This document shows, piece after piece, positions 1 to 6,238 of a stretch of DNA of 10,181 bases. The stretch is from Beroe ovata (taxonomy: Eukaryota > Ctenophora > Nuda > Beroida > Beroidae). The position numbers and the translations under genes are program-made. The stretch's first letter is position 1. Each line of letters begins with the position of its first letter. The stretch spans positions 95,741 through 105,921 of the forward strand of contig CAMPET010000231.1 in the NCBI GenBank assembly GCA_946803715.1, in the 5' to 3' direction. The notes below the pieces were generated by a model that saw nothing but the letters and a program-made list of their open reading frames with translations, was not told where the DNA came from and searched no databases.

Positions 1-163
1 TGTTTTATATTGAATATTTATGATTCATTATATGATATTTATTATTTATGGATTTGATTAATACATTGATTTGTATTTGATATATTGTTTGTTATTATCA
101 TGATGCTTAATATATCATTGTTCAGAATGCTCCTTATCAAGTAAAATACAGAGTTTTACTTCA
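1..163 (+). repeat. Probable 5' LTR of the left Gypsy element
   Basis: This AT-rich, noncoding stretch begins TG and ends CA at 162-163, one base before a TGGCGACG primer-site-like sequence. Its first 13 bases, TGTTTTATATTGA, match the start of the second Gypsy element at 9852 with one substitution, and both continue with ATATTT. A length of about 163 bp would be short but plausible for Mag-like elements. No clear TATA box or AATAAA signal stands out. The identification rests on termini and position only, because the partner 3' LTR is not in view. The true left edge could lie upstream of the window. Confidence 0.55.
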
Positions 164-3100
164 ATGGCGACGGGCTTGACGATAAGCGAACTACCACTTC
201 ATGACCCCGGGGAAATCAATGATTGGGTTGAAAGATTTGAAATGGCAGTGGAGGTACATGAGGCTATTGTTTCTTCTACCACGGTTGAACAGGAAGAGAC
301 ACGTAAGAGGGCTCTGTTACTTTCATCTGTTGGTGCTGAGGCGTACAAGTTGATCAAGGCTTACTGTGCACCAAATAAGCCTAAAGACACAACTTATGCA
401 AACCTGATAAACTGTATTGAAACCAATTTGAGACCTAAATCAACTAAGGTTTCAGAGTCATACCGTTTTTCCAAGTTACACCAGGAAACTGGAGAGACAT
501 TGTCATTGTTCATGGGCCGTGTTAAAACTGTGGCAGCTAAGTGTGAGTATGGTAACAGTTTTGATAGGTTGGTGATGGACAAGTTCATTTGTGGAATTAA
601 GTCAGAGAAAATCCGAGCTCATCTTCTTAGTGATGACAAGATCACGACTTCAGCGCAGGCTTTGGAAAAGGCATTACTACGTGAGGATTCGCAAACATCT
701 GCTCACAACATGTCGGTTAACTACGTGAAGTCGGGAAACTCATCTAAGAAGTGGACGGGTAAACCGGTTTCCAAGCATGACACAGGATCCAAGAAACCGA
801 ACACTACTATCAGATGTCACAAGTGTAGTCTCCTTGGACACAAAGCTTCAGACTGCCGCACCAGATGTTTGAGGTGTAAGAAGATTGATGGACACATTGC
901 TAAAAACTGTCCACAGAAGAGCAAGAGTAAGGGAGGACACTCTTCGAAATATGTGTGCGAGGATACAGAGAAAGGTGTGACTGGGTCGGCTTCAGAAAAT
1001 TCGGACTCAGAGTATCCTCTTCAAATCAACAGGGTTGATGTGAGAGAGAGTCAGCGTGTTTCGATGCAGCATGATGAGTTACAGGGTTTAACCAGTGAGT
1101 TAAAAGTATACCCGTGTTGCGAAGTTGCTGATTCGTATTCTACTGTGAATCGTACATGTAATTCTTATCCTCTTAAGGATTCTGTTGGATCCAAAGCTGA
1201 AATCTTGAATGATGCTAATCTTGATCCTGATTTAAATCTTAATCTTGGTATGGTTGAAAATTCTCAAAGCATATTTTCTGCTGATCTTTCTGCTAATATA
1301 TGTTCTGCTGATATATGTTCTGCTGATTTTTCTGCTGATATATGTTCTGCTGACAAAAAGTTGTATGTGAAATCAGTGAATAGTAAGTCTAAGAAGTCAC
1401 TGAGAATTATGATTAATGGTAAGTACGTCATAATGGAACTAGACAGTGGATCTAGTATTTCTGGCATTAGTAAGGCTTTGTGGGATAGACTTAGAATAGT
1501 TGGTAGCACCCTCGTTAGAAGCACTAAGCGTATTACTGTTGCCAATGGGCAAGCCATTAATGCACAATCAGTCTGGACTACTAATGTTAGTGTAAGATAT
1601 AGGGGCATTCTCAGGGAAAATTTGTGTTTGTTTGTAGTGGAAGGGGAATTTCCAGCGTTGTTTGGAATTCCTTGGATGGAACAGTTCTTCGGGAAAGACT
1701 GGTTTGAAAGAATGACGGAGGGTCCAACAGTGAACCAAGTGGAGTTGGAGGAAAAGAAGCGTGAAGAATTCATCCGTCAAATCAAGCTCAGAGATATATT
1801 CAAACCAGAGATGGGAGAAGTAAAGAACTTTGAAGCAAAGCTAAATCTGAAACCTGACTGCAGACCGAAGTTCTGCAGAGCCAGAACAGTGAGTTACCCT
1901 CTGAAGAAGCTGGTTGGAGAAACCTTGGATCAGATGGAGGCTGATGGGCGAATCGAGAGAGTTGATTGTTCAGATTTTGCTTCTCCCATAGTGCCAGTCA
2001 TCAAAGAAGATGGTACGGTGCGTGTGTGTGGGGACTACAAAGGTACATTAAATCCCCAACTAGACCCGAAGGTATATCCTCTTCCAGTCGTGGAGGATTG
2101 TTTCGTTGCGATGAAAGGAGGCAAGATATTTAGCAAGATTGACATCAAACAGGCCTATAACCACATCAAGTTGAGGGAATGTGATCAGCTGCTCACGACG
2201 ATCAACACACACCAAGGTCTGTACAAGTGGAAATGCTTGTCATACGGATTAGCACCAGCAGGAGCGATTTTCCAGGAGAAGATGGATCAAGTTCTCATTG
2301 GCATGGACGGAGTTACTTGCAGAGTGGACGACATCTTGATTACAGGCTCAACGTTCCAGGAACACACTGAGAGAGTTCTGGAAGTAGTGAAAAGACTGGA
2401 AAATGCTGGATTCCGATGTAAAGCTGAGAAGTCAGAGTTTCTCAAAAGCAAGCTGAAGTATCTGGGCTATGAGATTAGTGCTGATGGAATCAAACCCTGG
2501 CGCAGCAAGGTTGAGACGCTGATGAAAGCTGAGTATCCAGAAAACTTAGCGATGTTGATCTCATTCTTAGGAGCAGTACAGTACTATGCGAGATTCATTC
2601 CTCAGATGTCGACAGTCATTGAACCACTGAACAAGTTACGTAGCAGCAAGGAGTGGTACTTTGGTACTGAAGAAAAGAGAGCTTTCGACCAGCTCAGGAA
2701 ATTGTTGGCATCAAACCAAGTTCTGACGTTCTACGATCCAGAAAAGCCGATTCGTGTGGATGCTGATGCTAGTAACTTTGGTATTGGAGCTGTGTTGTCA
2801 CACATTGATAGTCAGGGGAATGAGCGACCTGTGGAGTTCATATCTCGTACGTTGTCAAAGTCTGAACGTAATTACTCACAGATTGAAAAGGAAGCTCTTG
2901 CCATAGTGTGGGCTGTCAAAAGATTCCACAAATATCTCTATGCCCGTGAGTTCCAGCTGTACACCGACCACAAACCTCTGGAATTCATATTGGACGCTCA
3001 GAAACAGACGCCTGAAATGGGACCAAGTAGGATTATCAGGTGGGCTCTGATTCTCAGTCACTACAGGTATTCCATCAAGTTCCGCCCAACGGGCAAACAC

Positions 3101-4651
3101 TGCAACGCAGATTTCTGTTCTCGATTCCCGTTACCTGAGGAGAGTGACGAAGTCAGTGAAGAAATGGAGGAGAATTCAGCCTTTAGCTTGTACATGGATG
3201 AAGATAAGCCGCTATTAAACAGTGAATTAATAGCAAAGTATTCGAGAACAGATGCCGTGTTATCCAAAGTGATCTTCTGTGTCAAGGAAGGATGGTTGGA
3301 AGAAAGGACAGATTGTGTGCCGGAAAAAGCGACCAATCTGAGCCTAAAAGACAGGAAAATAAGTGGAGACTTATTGAAGCCGTACAGAGAGAGGAAATAC
3401 GAACTAAGTGTCGAGTCTGATTGTTTGCTATGGGGCCACAGAGTGATAATTCCCACGAAGTTGAGAGAAGACGTGCTGAAGTTGCTACACAGCACTCATA
3501 TGGGAATGTCAGCGATGAAAAACCTAGCTAGGAGTTATGTGTGGTGGCCCAGACTCAATCAAGACATTGAAGAGATATCCAGACGCTGTGAAACATGTCA
3601 GACGAATCAGAAGATGCCGAGGAAAAGTGTGCCTCACCCTTGGAAACCTGCAGAGAATCCATGGGACAGAGTTCATATAGATTTCGCTGGACCTTTCTTG
3701 GATAGAATGTGGATGTTGATCATTGACGTCTACAGTAAATGGATTGAAGCAATTGACATGGGACACAACACCAAGGCCGGTAATGTGATTAAGAAGCTGA
3801 GAACACTCTTTGGAAGGTATGGATTGCCCAAAATCTTGGTTTCTGACAACGGTCCGCAGCTGATTTCGGACGAGTTTGAAGACTTCTGCAAGAAAAACGG
3901 GATAAATCACATCTTGGTACCTTCTTATCATCCCGCATCAAACGGTCAGATAGAAGTGATAGTCGATAAGTTCAAGTCAGCTATGAAGAAGATGCAGACA
4001 TCCAACAAAGACATCCATTTGAACTTGGCGAACTGGCTTGTAAACTATCACAATACACCGCACTCTACAACAGGAGTCGAACCAGCTGTCAGAATGTTGG
4101 GTAGAAGAGTGAGAACTGCACTGAGCCTGGTACATCCTCTTAGTTGTTCGACTAAAATCAGATCAGCTGTTAAGCAGGAGAACACCTTGATAGAAGCGGA
4201 GAAAACTCAACGGAGATTCAAGCTGGGAGATGAAGTTTTGTACCGAGACGTCCGTCACAAAACTTGGAATAAAGGTGTCGTCTCAGAAGTTTCCAATGTT
4301 CAGTACAGCATCAGAACGGAAACTGGGGAAACAGTCAAGAAACATGTTGATCACGTCGTGGTTTATCGTCGAGAACAGCATGGAAAGACCCTGGGTGCTA
4401 TAGACAGGCCAAATTCAACTGAGAATACCCAACTTGTCGCACCTGTTAATAAGCCATTAATTGATAATACCTTGTCAAGTGCGACAAAGCATAGTTTAGT
4501 TGAAAGCACTGTACCTAGCATGTCCAAACCTGAGTTGAGTAGCACCGTAGTCCCAGACCCAGTTAGAATGCCTACCCCTGCATTAAGCAGTAAGCCAAAA
4601 CGTGAATGTAAAGCACCGGATAGATTAACATATAGCAAGCTAGGTGGCTAG
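164..4651 (+). CDS. Gag-Pol polyprotein of a Ty3/Gypsy retrotransposon
   Basis: One uninterrupted frame of 1,495 codons. Domains in order: Gag capsid-like region, about residues 1-185; basic linker; CCHC zinc knuckle at 218-231 and a second, CX2CX5HX4C, at 235-249; a long polar linker with SADIC repeats at 372-397; aspartic protease with DSG at 427-429 and a GIPW segment near 501; RT about 590-770 with catalytic D660 and a box reading R-V-D-D at 720-723, where Y-x-D-D is usual; RNase H about 855-975 with D868, E910 and D935; integrase zinc finger H1109, H1112, C1142, C1145; integrase core D1173, D1228, E1264 (the last pair spaced DX35E); an SH3-like integrase C-terminus about 1351-1400; and a Ser/Thr/Pro-rich tail. 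The ATG at 164 is preferred because it sits at the LTR/primer-site junction and the protein begins MAT, as does the second Gypsy Gag at 10066. Gag and Pol are in one frame, with no frameshift site needed. The RT arginine may impair activity; everything else looks intact. Confidence 0.93.
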   Translation: MATGLTISELPLHDPGEINDWVERFEMAVEVHEAIVSSTTVEQEETRKRALLLSSVGAEAYKLIKAYCAPNKPKDTTYANLINCIETNLRPKSTKVSESYRFSKLHQETGETLSLFMGRVKTVAAKCEYGNSFDRLVMDKFICGIKSEKIRAHLLSDDKITTSAQALEKALLREDSQTSAHNMSVNYVKSGNSSKKWTGKPVSKHDTGSKKPNTTIRCHKCSLLGHKASDCRTRCLRCKKIDGHIAKNCPQKSKSKGGHSSKYVCEDTEKGVTGSASENSDSEYPLQINRVDVRESQRVSMQHDELQGLTSELKVYPCCEVADSYSTVNRTCNSYPLKDSVGSKAEILNDANLDPDLNLNLGMVENSQSIFSADLSANICSADICSADFSADICSADKKLYVKSVNSKSKKSLRIMINGKYVIMELDSGSSISGISKALWDRLRIVGSTLVRSTKRITVANGQAINAQSVWTTNVSVRYRGILRENLCLFVVEGEFPALFGIPWMEQFFGKDWFERMTEGPTVNQVELEEKKREEFIRQIKLRDIFKPEMGEVKNFEAKLNLKPDCRPKFCRARTVSYPLKKLVGETLDQMEADGRIERVDCSDFASPIVPVIKEDGTVRVCGDYKGTLNPQLDPKVYPLPVVEDCFVAMKGGKIFSKIDIKQAYNHIKLRECDQLLTTINTHQGLYKWKCLSYGLAPAGAIFQEKMDQVLIGMDGVTCRVDDILITGSTFQEHTERVLEVVKRLENAGFRCKAEKSEFLKSKLKYLGYEISADGIKPWRSKVETLMKAEYPENLAMLISFLGAVQYYARFIPQMSTVIEPLNKLRSSKEWYFGTEEKRAFDQLRKLLASNQVLTFYDPEKPIRVDADASNFGIGAVLSHIDSQGNERPVEFISRTLSKSERNYSQIEKEALAIVWAVKRFHKYLYAREFQLYTDHKPLEFILDAQKQTPEMGPSRIIRWALILSHYRYSIKFRPTGKHCNADFCSRFPLPEESDEVSEEMEENSAFSLYMDEDKPLLNSELIAKYSRTDAVLSKVIFCVKEGWLEERTDCVPEKATNLSLKDRKISGDLLKPYRERKYELSVESDCLLWGHRVIIPTKLREDVLKLLHSTHMGMSAMKNLARSYVWWPRLNQDIEEISRRCETCQTNQKMPRKSVPHPWKPAENPWDRVHIDFAGPFLDRMWMLIIDVYSKWIEAIDMGHNTKAGNVIKKLRTLFGRYGLPKILVSDNGPQLISDEFEDFCKKNGINHILVPSYHPASNGQIEVIVDKFKSAMKKMQTSNKDIHLNLANWLVNYHNTPHSTTGVEPAVRMLGRRVRTALSLVHPLSCSTKIRSAVKQENTLIEAEKTQRRFKLGDEVLYRDVRHKTWNKGVVSEVSNVQYSIRTETGETVKKHVDHVVVYRREQHGKTLGAIDRPNSTENTQLVAPVNKPLIDNTLSSATKHSLVESTVPSMSKPELSSTVVPDPVRMPTPALSSKPKRECKAPDRLTYSKLGG
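165..174 (+). promoter_or_regulatory. Candidate tRNA primer-binding site overlapping the Gag ATG
   Basis: TGGCGACGGG starts one base after the proposed LTR end. A primer-binding site begins TGG because it pairs with the CCA end of a tRNA. TGGCGACGAGG is what I recall as the complement of the 3' end of metazoan tRNA-Ser(GCU), and eight of the first eight bases here agree before a mismatch at the ninth. The TG of the Gag start codon lies inside this site. The tRNA assignment is from memory and the match is short. Confidence 0.45.
1277..1354 (+). repeat. In-frame SAD(I/F/L)C tandem repeat within the Gag-Pol linker
   Basis: The 78-bp stretch is built from tctgctgat-type units of 15 and 12 bp and encodes six S-A-(D/N) repeats, most followed by I-C, at residues 372-397 between the zinc knuckles and the protease. 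The unit lengths keep the frame. Near-identical codon use between units (tct gct gat ata tgt) points to recent slippage or unequal exchange. No function is assigned; the linker may be flexible spacer. Confidence 0.85.
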
Positions 4652-4710
4652 CTTAACGTGTAATGATTCTTTTAATTCACATTTTAATTCATTCAGTTAT
4701 AATTGCAATC

Positions 4711-4862
4711 ANCACCACATTCCCGGACACAAATTTTCTCGACACAGCGTTTCTTGACGCCACTTCTCCAGACACAACTCTTCTCGAGACAGTTTTCCCT
4801 TGACATGTACTTTCCATGACGATGAAATTTCTGACTTTGGTCGTAGTCAACATTCATTTTCG
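4711..4862. repeat. Degenerate 15-bp tandem array (GACACnnnnTTTCnn)
   Basis: GAC-like unit starts fall at 4711, 4726, 4741, 4756, 4771, 4786, 4802, 4818, 4833 and, more weakly, 4848. The spacing is exactly 15 bp for most steps and 16 bp for two. The units have diverged in sequence but keep the period. On the + strand the central five units read as five-residue blocks (DTNFL, DTAFL, DATSP, DTTLL, ETVFP) before a stop at 4801. On the minus strand they read as C-V-rich blocks (CLEKS, CVWRS, GVKKR, CVEKI, CVREC) inside a 67-codon open frame at 4693-4896. Either could be chance for a 15-bp repeat. I treat it as a minisatellite, not a gene. Confidence 0.75.
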
Positions 4863-4951
4863 GATATTTTCCATGCCATACGTGATCATGTATCACAAAA
4901 ACGAAGAAAATTGCAAACGGTTATTTTGATCGCAAATTCCTGTCGTATTCA

Positions 4952-4977
4952 CTATTTATACTGTACCACGCCCCCTT
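4952..4977 (-). promoter_or_regulatory. Minus-strand TATA box with adjacent GC/KLF-type box
   Basis: Read on the minus strand, an AAGGGGGCGTGGT segment (about 4965-4977) is followed five bases later by TATAAATAG (4952-4960). A GC/CACCC-type box close upstream of a TATA box is a plausible RNA polymerase II core promoter, and it would fire towards lower coordinates through the 15-bp array. It could be the U3/R boundary of a Copia 3' LTR, a solo LTR remnant, or chance in AT-rich DNA. No transcript evidence is available. Confidence 0.3.
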
Positions 4978-5027
4978 GACGGGTTTTCTAGTACATGATA
5001 TAATATAACATAACATAACGAAAACAA

Positions 5028-5061
5028 ACAAAAGAAAACAACTAACAAAAGAAAACAACTA
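5028..5061. repeat. Perfect 17-bp tandem duplication
   Basis: The unit ACAAAAGAAAACAACTA occurs twice, head to tail and without a mismatch, at 5028-5044 and 5045-5061. It lies just after an ACATAACATAACG stretch in an A-rich tract. This is most simply replication slippage; no element boundary is evident. Confidence 0.85.
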
Positions 5062-5284
5062 ATATTGCTTTAGCATAATGTCAAGTGACAGACACANATC
5101 TACGTTTATCCATAACGTATTTCAAATAACTTTAAACTTTCAAAAGCCGGAAAAACTGATGATACTGATAAAAGCTCTACCCTAGCTGAGCGATTAACTG
5201 CTCTAGCTAAATCTCGAGATTGAAAAATTCTCATTCCCTGCTTCATGGACATGTTAAACATAACACAATAGTACTACGAAACAT

Positions 5285-5460
5285 TAGTACGAACACGCGT
5301 GCTGCGCGGCTCAGCGCGCGCGCGTAAAAAGACAACTCTCTATGCGTTAAAATCGCAAACAAAGACAGGGTCTTCTTCTCAGCCCAAATATGCCGCCATA
5401 TCTCCCATATATGGTCTAATCGGAAAAACCGTTACTCTTATCTCGTCCAATCGTTGTATC
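5285..5460. promoter_or_regulatory. CpG-rich patch with CArG box and CCAAT box
   Basis: In AT-rich surroundings, bases 5291-5324 are dense in CpG and include CGCGCGCGCG. About 80 bp on is CCATATATGG at 5405-5414, an exact CC(A/T)6GG CArG box (the binding site of serum response factor). A one-mismatch copy, CCAAATATGC, is at 5384-5393, and a GCCGCCATAT segment resembling a YY1 site lies between them. A CCAAT pentamer is at 5447-5451. Clustering of such motifs is typical of promoters or LTR U3 regions, but each is short and no gene start is identified. Confidence 0.3.
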
Positions 5461-5775
5461 ACAGCTGCATACACTCACGCTGTATTCACCGAGGGAAAAT
5501 AGGGGCGACGCCAGCCGAGAACACAGGAGTACCATTGCAGCTACTGAGCAACAACCGACTGAAAAATACTCATACATAAGCTTCATATAAACGAGAATAA
5601 CGATTAACACATTACGTTCCCATAAAACGTATGTAATACACTGCAAAACTATACTCTCTGAGGACTTACGTCGTTGGCCTAGATTTCAGTATTACAGAGT
5701 TTGAAATTCGTAATTCTACAATCATTAGAAGATAGCATGGCATTTCTAAGTTAACGGGTTCCTGACATATCACGT

Positions 5776-5825
5776 GGATAGCATTTTATTGTTCGTTAGA
5801 TAAAATGTAGCTCCGTGTACTATCC
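5776..5825. repeat. Imperfect inverted repeat (stem-loop)
   Basis: CATTTTAT (5782-5789) and ATAAAATG (5800-5807) form perfect 8-bp arms around a 10-base loop. Outside them GGATAG (5776-5781) pairs with CTATCC (5820-5825) across a bulge on the right side. There is no following T-run or flanking duplication that would make it a terminator or a transposon end. Confidence 0.5.
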
Positions 5826-5910
5826 GCGATAGCCGAGAATTCTGCATTTGAAAATTACAGCTCTTAAACACACGATAATATAGTTAAGTAATTGACGTAT
5901 TTTGCAATGT

Positions 5911-6120
5911 TATGGTGGTGGGGTGACATAAAATGGTAAAAATACTCGTGAAAAGGTGATAATTGACAATAAATAGTAGTGTATAGAAAGTGATAGGTGA
6001 GACAAACGAAGAAATGGTGTGTTGACGTGATTATGATGGTAGTGAAGTGGTGAAAATATTGACAAAGGAAAGAAGGGTGAAAATAAAACAATGACCGTGT
6101 TAAAAGGAAACAAGGAAAAA
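5911..6120. other. C-poor, strongly strand-asymmetric tract
   Basis: By hand count this 210-base stretch of the + strand has about 60 G and 12 C, built from GGTGA, GTGATA and GGTGAAAA-like words. It carries no convincing gene; open frames through it on the minus strand merely reflect the lack of G on that strand. It lies downstream of the Copia stop codon and so may be Copia 3' noncoding or LTR sequence, or a decayed simple repeat. Confidence 0.6.
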
Positions 6121-6150
6121 ACAGATGTTATTCCATTAGGAAAATACATT

Positions 6151-6238
6151 GTCTTTAACGTGTCTTTAACAAATCTTTGACAGGTCTTTAACAAATCGTT
6201 AACTGGTCTTTAACAAATCTTTAACAGGTCTTTATCGA
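6151..6238. repeat. 11-bp tandem array, eight units, overlapping the Copia stop codon
   Basis: Eight consecutive 11-bp units follow the pattern (G/A)TCTTTAACA(A/G) with no gap, from 6151 to 6238. Alternating units form a 22-bp higher-order repeat with starts at 6162, 6184, 6206 and 6228. On the minus strand the units read as repeated GTTAAAGA words starting at the end of the Copia frame; the last unit contains the TAA stop (6232-6234). The array therefore lies at the start of the Copia 3' untranslated region. Confidence 0.85.

Larger units (their letters stand above)
1..4651 (+). mobile_element. Ty3/Gypsy LTR retrotransposon (Mag/K02A2.6-like), 3' end not found
   Basis: The segment has a probable 5' LTR, a primer-site-like sequence and one Gag-Pol frame in the order Gag, protease, RT, RNase H, integrase. 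Integrase after RNase H is the Ty3/Gypsy order. The single fused frame, the zinc-knuckle Gag and a primer site that would pair with serine tRNA suggest the Mag-like part of the superfamily, but the clade name is inference without a tree. The left end coincides with the window edge, so I cannot see the flank or a target duplication. No polypurine tract and no second copy of bases 1-163 can be recognised after the stop codon, so the element is either 3'-truncated or its 3' LTR lies outside what I can recognise. Confidence 0.85.
4652..6150. other. Noncoding spacer between convergent retroelements
   Basis: About 1.5 kb with no gene I can support on either strand; all open frames are under 100 codons and show no family motifs. 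It should contain the 3' end of the left Gypsy element, and perhaps the 3' LTR of the minus-strand Copia element, but neither a polypurine tract next to a TG nor a repeat of bases 1-163 is recognisable. It holds the short repeats and candidate promoter motifs listed separately. Single ambiguous bases occur at 4712 and 5097. Confidence 0.7.

Noticed and set aside
1264-1773. 169-codon minus-strand open frame inside Gag-Pol
   Set aside because: It lies opposite the protease-coding region and repeats; its composition is the antisense of the Gag-Pol frame with no motif of its own.
4693-4896. 67-codon minus-strand open frame with C-V-rich five-residue repeats
   Set aside because: The periodicity is a direct result of the 15-bp DNA array, and no known family or signal peptide is visible. 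The TATA box upstream is only suggestive, so I kept it as an observation and not as a gene.
5174-5191. tRNA-like D-arm or SINE box A on the minus strand (GCTCAGCTAGGGTAGAGC)
   Set aside because: It resembles a tRNA D-arm and internal promoter box A, but no box B (GGTTCRANTCC), anticodon arm or acceptor stem follows at the expected distance, so neither a tRNA nor a SINE can be supported.
5299-5502. 67-codon + strand open frame through the CpG-rich patch
   Set aside because: Low-information basic/polar composition, no homologous motif and no clear context; consistent with chance.
5491-5506. Purine-rich GAGGGAAAATAGGGG as a polypurine tract
   Set aside because: It is 840 bases past the Gypsy stop codon and is not followed by a TG matching the LTR start at position 1.
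5864-6194. Minus-strand open frames of 75 and 94 codons, rich in H, F, S and T
   Set aside because: They arise from the C-poor + strand tract and 11-bp array; overlapping frames are equally open, as expected from composition.
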